64,000 bases of DNA from Tetradesmus obliquus (Eukaryota; Chlorophyta; Chlorophyceae; Sphaeropleales; Scenedesmaceae): positions 2,452,501 to 2,516,500 of the forward strand of contig CP126192.1 of assembly GCA_030272155.1 (NCBI GenBank). The letters run 5' to 3'. This document shows, piece by piece, positions 1 through 10,700 of this stretch. A program made the position numbers and the translations under genes. A model generated the notes under the pieces. It had not been told where the DNA came from and did not search any database. It saw only the letters and a program-made list of their open reading frames with translations. Numbering within the stretch: position 1 is the first letter of the stretch; every line of letters starts with the position of its first letter.

Positions 1-153
1 GGCCAGTCGTGCCACACACACTGCTTGCCTAGCAGCAATGTACAACAGCTGGGCTTCAATGTCACGCAGTGCGTGCACTCAACTGATCCAGGCTGCACTG
101 CGCGGGGCATGAGCACCAGCAGCGGCAATGCAACCGACACGAACCCTACTTAG
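1..153 (+). CDS. 3' end of a Cys/Asn-rich secreted-type protein (partial)
   Basis: The first 150 bases are open in frame 1 and end at a TAG at 151-153. The 50 visible residues hold five cysteines (starting GQSCHTHC) and two N-glycosylation sequons (NVT, NAT). That composition is typical of the lumenal or extracellular part of a secreted or cell-surface protein. The start lies outside the window, so domain content and function cannot be given. No poly(A) signal was recognised downstream. The neighbouring minus-strand exons end about 180 bp away, so the two genes would converge. The coding call rests only on composition and a clean stop; no family is recognised. Confidence 0.5.
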   Translation, partial: GQSCHTHCLPSSNVQQLGFNVTQCVHSTDPGCTARGMSTSSGNATDTNPT

Positions 154-330
154 GCCTCGGCCTAACAGCCTCCTGCTGAGTCCCCGCAATCAGCTATGCA
201 TGCATGGACAGTGTTTGTGTGCCAAGCACACCAAAAGCATACACACATACACACAGCTTCCTCTTAAATGAGCGTGTGGGTGTATGGCCCAAATGTGTGC
301 CACAGAAAGCTGATCACAACTGATCACTAG
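154..330. other. Convergent intergenic spacer
   Basis: Short spacer between the stop of the partial plus-strand gene and the nearest possible minus-strand coding exon. It probably holds both 3' UTRs. Nothing else is recognisable; a stretch of CA/TG alternation lies at 215-262. Confidence 0.4.
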
Positions 331-1118
331 CCAATGACCACCCTCAAGGCTCCGACCCGCCCTACAGTGCCACCATTGGCTGACCAGCCAGAGTGATTGC
401 CCGCAGTGCCAGCGCCAGCCCCTGCCAGTGACCCTGCTGTGCCAGCAGCAGGAACAGTACCTATTGCCCCAGCAGAGTTCTCTGGCAGTCCTGCTGCACA
501 ACAGCAATGTTGTTAATTCTAGCATGCAGCAATGGCTGCTGCATACTGTATGCACCCAGCCGGCAGGCAAGCTCAGTTGCCTGCAACAGCTGCATATGCA
601 GGATGAAAGAGATGCCGCCCTTACTTATAGTATTCAGCCAAGGCTAGAATATTTATAGAGCCTGCAGTTCATAGAAAGAATGCATGAGCGAACGCTTACT
701 CACAGCTGCCAGTATACCAGCACTTGTGCGTGCGCAGCGCTGCAACTGCAGCGCCCAGCGCAGCAGCAGCAGCCACCAGCATGCCTGACGTGCAGCAGAT
801 ACCGGCTGCACCATCCCCACACATAAGCAGCATCACACAGCAGGTGGTTCTCTCTTCGTAAAAAAACCTCCCAAGCATACAATAAGAACACAAGCGTGCA
901 AAGGAATGCATACTGCGATGCATGATGCAAGTTAAGCGGCTACAATGCAAGCCAGCTGCAATCATAGTAGCCACGCGCAGCGCATTGCTGCCGTCGCCAT
1001 CAATCTCTACAGCCATTTCAGCGGCCCTGGCACTGGCAAAACGCTCGCAGCGCAAATTCGTCAGCAGCCCAGTCCTGCGGAAAGCATGCTCCAGCAGCAG
1101 CTGCTGTGACGACATCAC
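331..1118 (-). other. Possible minus-strand coding exons of an unassigned gene
   Basis: Three minus-strand segments look coding but cannot be joined with confidence. About 1118-930 reads MSSQQLLLEHAFRRTGLLTN and onward with balanced composition. About 830-706 encodes a short hydrophobic Ala-rich stretch ending at a strong donor (CT|GTGAGTAAG). About 484-331 encodes a Gly/Ala-rich tail starting GLPENSAGAIGTV and ending at a TAG. They could be 3' exons of the Gln-rich gene at 3372-1385 or a separate small gene starting at the ATG near 1116. Phases were not reconciled. Function unknown. Confidence 0.28.
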
Positions 1119-1384
1119 ACGAGCAACGGCGCTGCATCAGAGGCATCAACCATGCTGCAAGGCATTCCTATCCACAAGCCATGCTGCTCGTCCGGAATGC
1201 AAGGCAGCAGCCATGCCTCGCCATGTTTGTTAAATCCATAGCACACACCACCACGCACATTTACAGCATGCGCCCATGTCGCACTCACTCCAGCAATGCT
1301 GCTGAGGCCGTCATTCCACCTGGTTCAATTCAAACACTACTTCTCTTAGCAGTGGCCGCTCCTTCCCGCTGCATTGACAGGAGG

Positions 1385-2927
1385 TCACTGGCCGTACTGC
1401 TGCTGCAGCTGCAGCAGGCCAGCAGGCCTAGGTGTTGCCGCACCCTGCAGCAAGCTGCCGTGGTTTGAGTTTGGGCCCTGCAGTCGCAGCCTGTTGTGCT
1501 GCAGCTGTTTAGCGGGTGCGGCTGTTTGTGCGCGCCTGCCGCTGCAAGTCCAGCCCTGCTTCTGGACAGCAATCAGCTGCTGCTCCTGCACCTTGAGTGC
1601 CAGGATGGCACGGTTCACCTGCGAGAAGCAGCAGGCACGGGCGATGCAAAAAAAAACGTTATATATCAGGTTTTCAAGCAGCTGTGTTGTTTAGCAAGAG
1701 GCAATGCAGCCTGGCCTGCTGCTGCTTCTGGTAAGCGCAGGTGTGTGAACTGTCACTGGCTCATTCAGCAAGCGGCTGTCGGCACAGAGGCATTGTGCAG
1801 CTGACTGTACAGTGCACATCACGTCTAGTAACCACCTCGACCGTTGCTATGTTGCCTGCTTGCATCTCTTGGCCATTGCAATGCTACCAGCATTCAGCTA
1901 GTTTGATCACACCACCAGCACTGCACCGCCAAACAAGAGCAAGCTGCCCCATCGTGCGCATGCAACCGGCAGCAGCAAGCACGCAGCAGCACCCCCACCT
2001 TGCTCTGCGCCTTGATCTTCAGCAGCTTGTTGGGTGTCAGGGGGTTGAAGGCGCGGCGCCGCGCAAACACCTGGCTGCCGGCCTGGCCGCTGCCCTGCCG
2101 CTGCAGCTGGCTGCCACCCTGGCTGCTGCCGCGCAGCTGTACGGCGCTGCTGCCCTGGCGCTGCAACTGACCCTTGGCCTGCCCAACGAGCTGGCCGCTG
2201 CCCTGGCGCTGCAACTGCTGCTGCTGCTGCTGCTGCAAGGCCTGCTGCCTGTGCAGCTGCTCCTGCAGAGCTAGCCGATGGTGTTGCTCCAGGTGCTGCT
2301 GCCTCTGCTGCTGCCGCCACTGCTGCATGAGCTGCTGGGAGTGCAGCTGCACAGTGTCCTGCCACTGCTGCACCACGCGGCTGTACTGCTCTGCCGGCAG
2401 CAGCTGTTGGTGTGGAGCAACAGGAGTGCTGCGCAGCATGTTGAGTGCGCTGCTGCAGCCAGCACTGCATGCCCCGCCACAGGCAGGGCAGCCGCCGATG
2501 CTGCAAGTGCTGGTTGAGCTGCAGCTTGGCGTGGCAGTGGCACTTGCAGGCGCAGGTGTTACAGCAGCAGGAGTGGCAGCAGCAGCAGCAGCAGCAGCTG
2601 CAGCAGCAGCTGCAGCGTAGTCAGCCCCAGGCTGCGGGCCCAGCAGAGGCTCCTGCTCAAGCCACGGAGCCAGCAGCCCTTCACAAAGCTGATCAAACAG
2701 CTCCTGCTGTTCCATCTGCGCATGCGCCTGCCGGACCAACTCGCTGCTCTGTTGCTGTGGCTGTGCAGCAGTGAGCGGGGGCGCAGCATATGCTGCGCCT
2801 GCTGCTGCATCGCCACGTGTGTTGGACATGGACATGCTGCTGCTGCTCCGGCTGTTGCTGTTCCAGGAGCCCAGGCTGTCAAGCCGCAGCAGCTCATCAG
2901 CAACGGCATCGCCGCTGGTGTAGGCGA

Positions 2928-2971
<44 letters not shown>

Positions 2972-3372
2972 GTGCTGAGCTGGCAGCCGCCGCGCGCAAG
3001 TTCTAACTCCACGAAGGCATCAAACGCCTCAAGAATATCTGCTGGTGTGCCTGCGCTGCCCACAGGCGGAAGTAGCAGTGGTGAGATCTGCTCTGTAGTG
3101 CGACTGTTGCTGCAGGCACTGCTGCTGCTGCTGCTGCTCTTCTGTAGGTGCTGCGTCCCAGCAATAGCCTGGTGTTGTACTGCAGTGCTGCTGGAACGGC
3201 CATTGCCGCAGTCTGCTCCCAGCAGGACATCTTGCATAAAGTCTCCGCTGACGTCACATGAGACTACGTCGTCGTCACCGTCGAGGATTCCATCCAGCCA
3301 GTCGCACAGCATGTCGCGGCCATGCTGCACCTGCTGTTGAATTGCCGCCTGCTGCTGCAGCTGCCGACTCAT
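1385..3372 (-). CDS. Gln/Ala-rich protein, unrecognised
   Basis: Exon 1 runs 3372-1999 (458 codons, phase 0), starting at the ATG for MSRQLQQQ and ending at AAG|GTGGGG. A second segment follows an acceptor at 1619 (CTCGCAG|GTG), reads VNRAILALKVQEQQ, and stays open to a TGA at 1385, giving about 536 aa. Visible parts: an acidic N-terminus (CDWLDGILDGDDDVV), a polyglutamine run encoded by the CTG array at 2929-2970, poly-Ala runs, a Cys cluster (CPACGGACSAGC), Gln-rich repeats, and a basic stretch FARRRAFNPLTPNKLLKIK before the helical second exon. Low-complexity Q/A regions around a short basic motif are common in algal transcription regulators, but no DNA-binding fold is recognised. The second exon might instead end early at CTCAAG|GTGCAG and join exons near 1078. 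Confidence 0.5.
2929..2970. repeat. (CTG)14 array encoding polyglutamine
   Basis: Perfect CTG triplets on the plus strand, read on the minus strand as a run of about 15 Gln in the Gln-rich protein. Unlike most triplet arrays here, which are intronic, this one is in a coding exon and may be length-polymorphic. Confidence 0.85.
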
Positions 3373-4898
3373 TCGAGAGACGAACTTTGTTAATGTTATT
3401 TGAGGATGGTACACGTGTTGGTGTAGCCTGAACCTGCCCAGGCAAGCCGCGTCAGGGAGAGTTCCCGGTCTACGGCGTGGTGGGTGGCACGTGTTGCGGG
3501 GGAAGCGCAGCGCTACTCTTTCCCTGCAAAACCTGCAAAAGAGTTTGATGAGTGACTTTACAGCAGAACTTGTTGGCCACCACTGCGGTATCTACTTGCT
3601 TGCCTACCGTATGGTCCAGTCTATAGAGCAATTATACAAGCTGAGGGACAAAAGGATGGCTTAAACCCTACACGGTTGCTGAGAGTGGATAGCACGCGTG
3701 ATAGCAGGCAAGGGACCTATCAAATTATCAAAGCGCTTGCTGGGTGACAAAGTAGAACCATCCGTTTACGCACCTTCCGAAAATTCGACCGCAAAGGCAT
3801 CTAAGACCCCTTAAACATGTTTCAAACTACTTTCAGTTATTCGATGTGCTGAGTACGGGTATCCAGGCAGCATATTTTGATGGCAGGCAGGATTATTACA
3901 GCCAAGTTGTGTCAGCCGTGCTGCATTTGCTGCAATCAAAATCAATAAAACCACAATCGTATTGAGCTTACCAGTATGAACAGCTGTGCCCGGTACTCCT
4001 TCGCCTATTGTCCATTGACCAGGAAGTGCGGGGTAGCAGCAAATCCACTGCGCCAGTTTGCCACAGACGAGGGATTGAGGTTGATGTACATCTGGTGATA
4101 AATTTTGATTGGAATGATGCCAACCAGGTGATAACCGCTGCACCGACGATACGGGGCACCACATTGCTGGCTCTAGCTGTAGTAATCAGTCACTGATGAC
4201 AGCGGCTGTCAAAACCGTTTTGGCACGTGATTGCCAATGAGAAAGCGAAGTTTGGTTATGCCCTACGATGCAATTGGCCGTGACCTGTTCATCAAGCAGA
4301 TATGGATGCCGCCGCTAAGTACGCCATGCTGGGTTGGTGCTCCCTGACAAATGCTGCAGCAGCTGCTGCCAGGGACCATCCCTACACTGCCATCACGCCG
4401 CTTCCCAGCACACAAACATCACGCCAGTTGTAAGACAATTCATATGGCCCATATGATGCATCCGGCTGAGCCGGAAGTGCACAAGACGGCTGACATACAT
4501 GCAGCGAGATTCAGGGTACTGCCCAAACAAGAAGGTGCCTTCTGCATTGACCAGCGTAACACTGGCATCCAGCAAGGGCACACAGCCAGGAAGGCCACTC
4601 AAGAGTATTGCCTGCTGTGCCCACAGCACATCCTCGGGCAACATTCGTTCTCATACAGGCACCTGAGAGTGTTTGCCAATGCCGCAAAGATCTAATGCAG
4701 GTCATCACGAGCTGAGATCGCATGGCAGCTACAGCGTCACTCCAGCCTGCAGCCACTGCGATAGCCAGCTGCATGCAAGCTGCAGCATCGCACGGCTACT
4801 ACTGCAGCTTTCACATGCAGCACGGCTGCTGCTGCTCCTCTCATGTGCACATGCCACCCCACACCTTGCAGTACAGACAGCGCTGCTCGCTGCTGCTG
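3373..4898. other. Intergenic block with possible decayed element fragments
   Basis: This 1.5-kb stretch separates the Gln-rich gene (which must start its transcript here) from the 3' end of the isomerase gene. It is less GC-rich than its surroundings. Plus-strand peptides without gene context are seen: about 3552-3662 reads GHHCGIYLLAYRMVQSIEQL and then stops; about 4063-4130 reads RRGIEVDVHLVINFDWNDA, with FATDE just upstream in another frame. They may be relics of a protease and a helicase. A minus-strand TTACA at 3896-3900 (TGTAA in sense) is a candidate poly(A) signal for the isomerase gene. Confidence 0.35.
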
Positions 4899-6749
4899 TC
4901 ACTGCGCCGCAGCCGCTGCTTGCTTGGCGCCAGCTATGAATGCAGCCACTTTGCTGTGGTCCTTTGCCAGCCCATCTGGCCCACACACGCCACTGGACAC
5001 GTCCACTGCAGTGGGGTGTGCTGTTGCGACTGCCTGCGCCACATTGCCCGGGTTGAGGCCGCCAGCCAGCAGCCAGCCTTTGCTGGCCAGGCCAGCCGGC
5101 ACCTGCAAGTTGCTCCAGTCAAAGCTCTTGCCTGAGCCACCCTGCAGGCACAGAACAGAACGAGACAGGCAAGACACACACAACATGCAGTGAGCCGCTG
5201 CCGATGCATACAGCTGCATGCTGCTGTTTGGACAAGAGGTAAGCAGGCGTGCCTGTCTGCTGAATGTGCATAGCTGCATGCTGCTGATTGAACTAGCAGT
5301 AGACAGGCGTGCCTGTCTGCCGTCTGTGCAGGCAGGCACACACAGCTGCTTTGCTGAGCAGCGGGCTGCCACAGGTTGGCTCATGCTGTAACAGTCTGTG
5401 CTGCCTCAACACCGTGTGGTGTGCTGCTGTGTGGTGCCATCTGCTGCCAGTGGTGCATGCTGCTGCTAGCGCTGCTGCTGCGCCAGAAGCACAGCTGCAC
5501 TGCAAAGCTGGAAGCAAGGTTCACGCATGTCTTTATGCTGCTGCTGGCGCTGCTGCTACGCACCGTCATGCCGTCCCCCAGGAGGCTGCTGCACATGGGT
5601 CATGCTGTGACAGGCTGCCGCATTAGTACAGCATGTTGTGCTGCCTGGTGTTGCTACCTGCTGCCACTGGTGTATGCTGCTGCTGGCGCTGCTGCTGCGC
5701 CAGGAGAACAGCTGCACTTGAACGCTGGACGCAGGGTTCGCCCATGTTTCAATGCTGCCGCTGCCGCTGCCGCTGCCGCTGCCGCTGCTGCTGCTGCTGC
5801 GCACCGTCATGCCGTCCACCAGCAGCCACTCTATGCTGCGCTGCAGCTGCTGGCCAGCGCCAGCGCCCGGCAGCGGCGTCACAATCTGGCCCGCGTCGTT
5901 GGCTTGCAGCACATACACCACCTGCAGTGCAAAGCAGTGAAAAGAGCACAGGTAAAGAGCGCCGCTGTGGCTGAAACAGTGCTTGTAGCACATGCATCAA
6001 AGGCGGGCAGCACCGCAGCCGTTGCAGCATTTGCAGCAGAAGCTGCGCGACCGGGGTAGTGTGTGCGATCTGTGCTGCTACTGCAGCAGCTGCAGCGCCG
6101 GCGTAAGACGATTACAACGCTGCAGCTGCAGGTGCGGCGCTTGCCTTTTCTGCACTGCTGCCACTGCTGCTGTTATCGCCACAAAACTGCATGGTACAGC
6201 TCTTCTGCAGCAGTGTGGTCAGGCAACAATACATGGCCCGCTGCTTGATGCCGCTGCTTGATTGGCTGCTTGATGCCGCTGCGGGCTCACCTGCAGCTCT
6301 GCAGGCACCTGGTTGACGGCTGCCCTGCTGGCATCTCCATGCAGCTGCGCGATGGGTATGCCCGCAGCCCTGCAGCGCCTGCTGATGGTGGCTGCATCCT
6401 CATCCACAAACACACCCACAGCCTGTGCGCCATGCTGCTTGGCTGCTGCTGCGATGGCTGCTGCTGTGTCGTCGCTGACAGCGCGCTTGGCCTTGGGCCA
6501 CATGATCATGCCTGGGGGTGGTTTGGGGCAGCAGGGTGGGCGCAGGTTGGCGGAGAAATGCGGCGGGTTGTAAGCAATGAAATGGGGTACCAAAGAATGG
6601 AAATGCAATTGCCAACTGCCACAGTTGCTGGCACCACTGCACACCCTTTGGGGTAATGTTTGAAGAGGCTCTATAAGCACCCCACCTATGAGATTGGCTC
6701 CTTGCTGAGCTGCATATTGTGCATCCTCCGCGGTGGTGACACCACAGAC
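4899..6749 (-). CDS. PAI1: Phosphoribosylanthranilate isomerase (tryptophan synthesis), 5' exon(s) not found
   Basis: Converts N-(5-phosphoribosyl)anthranilate to CdRP, the third step from chorismate to tryptophan; in algae and plants it is a plastid enzyme. Four exons fit in phase: 6749-6686, 6511-6291, 5921-5805 and 5141-4899 (TGA at 4899-4901). Seen in order: VCGVTTAEDAQ, with the catalytic Cys of the KxCG motif; the join ANLIG+MIMWPKAKRAVS, the family's 'GMIFxPKSKRxVS' segment; VGVFVDE; IAQLHGD; WLLVDGMT, whose Asp matches the general acid; GGSGKSFDW; WLLAGGLNPGNV, the phosphate-binding loop; and VDVSSGV near the C-terminus. The reading starts at the first beta strand, so the exon encoding the plastid transit peptide is missing; it should lie upstream on the minus strand, perhaps within 7898-7593, but no matching donor was found. 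Identification is firm. Confidence 0.92.
5200..5340. repeat. Two diverged ~60-bp tandem copies in the last isomerase intron
   Basis: The sequence 'agctgcatgctgctg...caggcgtgcctgtctgc' appears twice, at about 5210-5263 and 5272-5322, in the intron just 5' (in gene sense) of the last isomerase exon's acceptor. Confidence 0.7.
5380..5830. repeat. ~225-bp imperfect tandem duplication spanning an exon edge of the isomerase gene
   Basis: The block at about 5597-5830 resembles 5380-5590. Shared landmarks: 'gtgctgcc', 'catctgctgcca/cctgctgccac', 'ctgctgctggcgctgctgctgcgcca', 'cagctgcact', and the 17-mer gcaccgtcatgccgtcc at 5801-5817 and 5560-5576. The 5801 copy contains the true end of exon 5921-5805 and its donor; the 5560 copy is an intronic echo of it. 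Confidence 0.7.
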
Positions 6750-7793
6750 CTGCAGCAGGAGCAGCAGCAGCAGCAGCAGCAGCCGGAGCACCACCCAACC
6801 ATGCTTCAGACTGTACACCACAGACCGTGCATTGCAACTGCACACCAATTACAAAGCTGCGCCCAGACACAATGTGCATTGCTCTTGTATGCATGTGATA
6901 GTCAACTACTGCTGTTTTGCTTTTGGCAGCGCAGCACTTGCCTTCACAAGCACTTGCTGCTGGCTGGCGGTGCAGCATACTCCTGTGCGGCTACGAACCC
7001 GGGGCCTGCATGTCAACAGGACGGGTTAAGTATCATCCGCCATCGCTTGTACAGCCGGCTGTAGTATGACGATGTAGCTGAGATTAAGCCATCTAAGGTC
7101 CTGGTTGCTGGCCAATGCAACAAAGGCCATGAGCACTGCATGCTGCAGTTCACCTGATGATAGCAGCAGAGCCTATGTGAGCAGTGTTAGCATTGGAAAT
7201 TTGCTTGGGACAGTGCATTGTGCAGAGTATGTCTGGCGTTCCGCTGCTGCTGTCGCTGCTGCTGCTGTTGCTACTGCTACAGCTGCTACTGCTGTTGTTG
7301 CTACTGCTGCTGTCTCGGATGACTCTTCAAGAGAGTACGCAACGTAGTACTAGGCTGATTCGATCGCAAACATGCACAGAGAAACCCTTGCCGTGGTGGT
7401 AGTCACTTTTGGTCATCGGCATGTGATATGGGAATATGTGGGGCATCGTGCCCTAGGATGCCTATGTTGTTTGACGCAATTCGTTGACTAAAATTGCACT
7501 AGAAAAGTACGCTGCTAGAGCCAGTGCAAGCAAACACCCACACTGCGCGTGAGAGCTTCCAGCAAGAAAGCTTTTTGAACAGCCAAACAGGCTCAACAGC
7601 ATAACATGAGGGTAACAACGCTTCTAGGTAGCAGCACAAGGTGCGCAAACGACTTCAAGACAGTCTTGAGCTCAGGCAGTTTGTCAAGGCTCAAAGTGCT
7701 GATCTCAGCAGCGAAATGCAGGCGATGCATGCTGTCGTGTCGCTCTTGTAAGCCGTTGAAGTGCGTTAACGTTGCTTGATCCTGTGTTGCAGG
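6750..7793. other. Divergent region between the isomerase and Ycf45-like genes
   Basis: This interval should contain the missing 5' exon(s) and promoter of the minus-strand isomerase gene and the 5' flank of the plus-strand ATPase gene. A (CAG)n tract (plus) lies just upstream (in gene sense) of the isomerase acceptor at 6750, and another CTG-rich run lies at 7238-7310. No confident exon was identified. Confidence 0.4.
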
Positions 7794-10700
7794 ATGCAAA
7801 CGCCTTGTCAGCGCCACGCCAGGCAAGGCTGGAGCGTGTCCAGGCCCTGTGGGCCCCAGCCACTGCGCAAAACACTTAACAAGCAACGTCACAGCCAAAG
7901 CTGCTGCGTGAGCTACGTTGCTGTCGAGAGTCTCGTTGCAGGCAAGCGGGTAACAACAGTAGCGCGGGATCCTGCTGGGAAGATCAACAACGTTTCAATC
8001 ACGTCCACGCGGTGTTTGTGGAAAAGAATCCATTATTCACACCAAAATCACACTCAATTGCAGTGTAAATGCCCGTTGTTACGGAGGTCAACTTTCCTGG
8101 GGGGAAGCCCTAGCTTGCTCCTGATGGCAGCAGCAAACAGGATGGCACCAGCACACCAGGCAGCAGCTGAACACATTATGATGCTTAATCAGTCAAACCT
8201 ACTGCCTTGGTCGTGTTGAAGCGCTTGGCTAACATTTGGGTGGGGTTTCCACTGCGTAATTTAAATGTTCAAAAACCCTGACCTGGCTCACATGCGCTTG
8301 TGCCTGCAGGACCTCAGCCCCAGGAGGAGCCCGAGCAGCTGCAGCCTCAGCAGATGGTTGTGCAGGATGACCTGGACCAGCTGCTTGGCGTGCTGCCAGC
8401 TGGCCTTGGCGAGTCACTCATCAGCCACCCGCAGCGCTCTGCCCTGATCGAGGTGAGTGGTCCACAGCAGCTTGCATGCACAACAAACCTCCCTAGTATC
8501 ATTGCACAAGACGGCAAAGTATGTGAAGCTTGCGCATGTCATTTTGCCACCAATTGGCAGCCAGTCCATGCTACGTTTCACTTCATTTTTTCAACGGAAC
8601 AGAAACACACCACTTGGCTCAAATTCAGAACGTTTGCAGGAATACTGCATCACTTGAGTGCGGCGTATGTCCTGCTGACTCCCCTGCTGCCGTTGCCGCC
8701 TGCCTGTATGCTGCTTTGCTGCAGGTGGTGCTGGACCTGGGACGGCGGCCAGAGGCACGCTTCCAGGGCTCCACGGCAGAGCTGCTGCGGGAGGAGCCGG
8801 TGAGCGCTGCTGCTGTGTTGCATCGTGACCAATCCGTGTGTATGTATATGCACACATGGGTGACGTGACGTGCATGCCATTCCCCTCTGTGTGCTTGCTT
8901 GCTGATGTGCATGCCGACAGGATGACATGCTCAGCTGCACCTAGAATTCACACCTAGAATTCAAGCGGCAAGTCACACAGCGCCCCTCAGTCTGGCATGT
9001 GCTGCGAAGAACACGCCAGGGCACGTGCATTGCTCCGCACCCCTGTGTGCTGCTGCCTCATGCTATTGCTGCCTAAACATTTACATTGCACTGCACCCTG
9101 CAGGTCACTCGCGAGGAGCTGGATGCTGCTGCAGCAGCGGTTGCCCCCTTTGGCAGCGACAACCGCGCAGGCATTGCCGGCACGCTGCACCGCATCTCCG
9201 CGCTGCGCAGCCGCAAGGGTGCCGTGGTGGGGCTGACCTGCCGCGTGGGCCGCGCTGTGTCTGGCCACGTTGACATGATCAATGACATCCTGGAAGGTGA
9301 GGGGGATGCGGTACACCAGGATGTGTTGCAGGATTGGTCGCATGCTGTCTGGCCATGTGAACATGATCAATGACATCCTGGAGGGTTAGGGGGATGAGGT
9401 ACACCTACACAAACATGTGTTGCAGGAAAGGCCACAAGCTGTTGCTGTAGTGTTGGGGGAGCCGCGGGTGCCAGTGTGGCAGGCGTGGCAGGCAGTGTGC
9501 ACGGCTGGGCTGCCTGCATCACATATGCTTTGAACTCCTGCAGCTCATTTTCTGGCAAGGCAGCACCCACACCTTGAAGGTCAGCACATGCGCTCCACTG
9601 CTAATCCAGCAACGCCATGTGCAGCCACTGCTGCCCCACATATCCAATTACATCTGCCTTCTCGCTGCTGCTGCCGCCGTGCCTGTCACTCTGCCCCGCA
9701 GCCAACCTGCCCATCCTGTTCCTGGGCCGCCCGGGTGTGGGCAAGACCACCGCAATCCGCGAGATTGCGCGTACGCTGTCAGATGAGCTGCGCAAGCGCG
9801 TCGTGATCGTCGACACGTCAAACGAGATTGGCGGCGATGGCGATGTGCCTCATCACGCCATTGGTGGCGCGAGGCGTATGCAGGTTGCAGATGCTTCCAA
9901 GCAGCACCACGTCATGGTGAGTGCAGCCACGCGCTGTGTACGCTTGTTGCTTTTTGAATTGCCAGCGTCAGGGGGCCTGCAGCCTGTTCTGCGCACAGGA
10001 TGCCTCCAAACAGCACCATCATTTGTTGTTGAGTACCTGCAGGGGCTGTTGCCTGCAATGGCGGTTCTTCAGGCCTGGATCTGTGTCTACAAACCTGCCC
10101 TCACGGCGGAACACAGTGTGTTGCACCTCCTGCTGTTCTGCTGGGGACAGCCAGCGTGTCCCTCCTTCCAGCTCTGACACCTCCTTGCCTGCTGTGCGCC
10201 GCACCCCGCCTTTCGCCTCCCTCCTGCCCTCCTCATCCGCAGATCGAGGCAGTTGAGAACCACATGCCGCAGGTGGTCATCGTGGACGAGATTGGCACAG
10301 AAGCCGAAGCCACTGCTTGCAGGACAATTGCAGAGCGCGGCGTGGTGCTCATCGGGACTGCGCACGGCTGCTTCCTGGAGAACCTCATCAAAAACCCCAC
10401 GCTCACGGATCTGGTGGGAGGCGTGTCATCTGTTACGTTAGGCGATGAGGAGGCGCGCAGCAGGGGTACGCAGAAGAGCGTGCTGGAGCGCAAGGGCCCG
10501 CCGGCGTTCCCGATTGTGATCGAAATGCGCGACAGGGGCGCGTGGGTGGCGCACGACACTGCGGAGAGTGTGGATGCGCTGCTGGTCAACAAGGTGCCCA
10601 AAGTGCAGGTGAGGCTGGCTGTGGAGTTGGCGGCAGCGAAGTTGGCGGCAGCTTGTCCCTGTTCAGATATGTTTCAGATACAGTCACTTCTTATTGAAGC

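Noticed and set aside
1907..2620. Several long frames on both strands over the Gln-rich exon
   Set aside because: CAG/CTG repeats are open in all frames; only the 458-codon minus frame has non-repetitive stretches with clean splice borders.
5376..6059. 227-codon plus-strand frame opposite the isomerase gene
   Set aside because: Poly-Ala/Leu readings of CTG repeats antisense to a certain gene.
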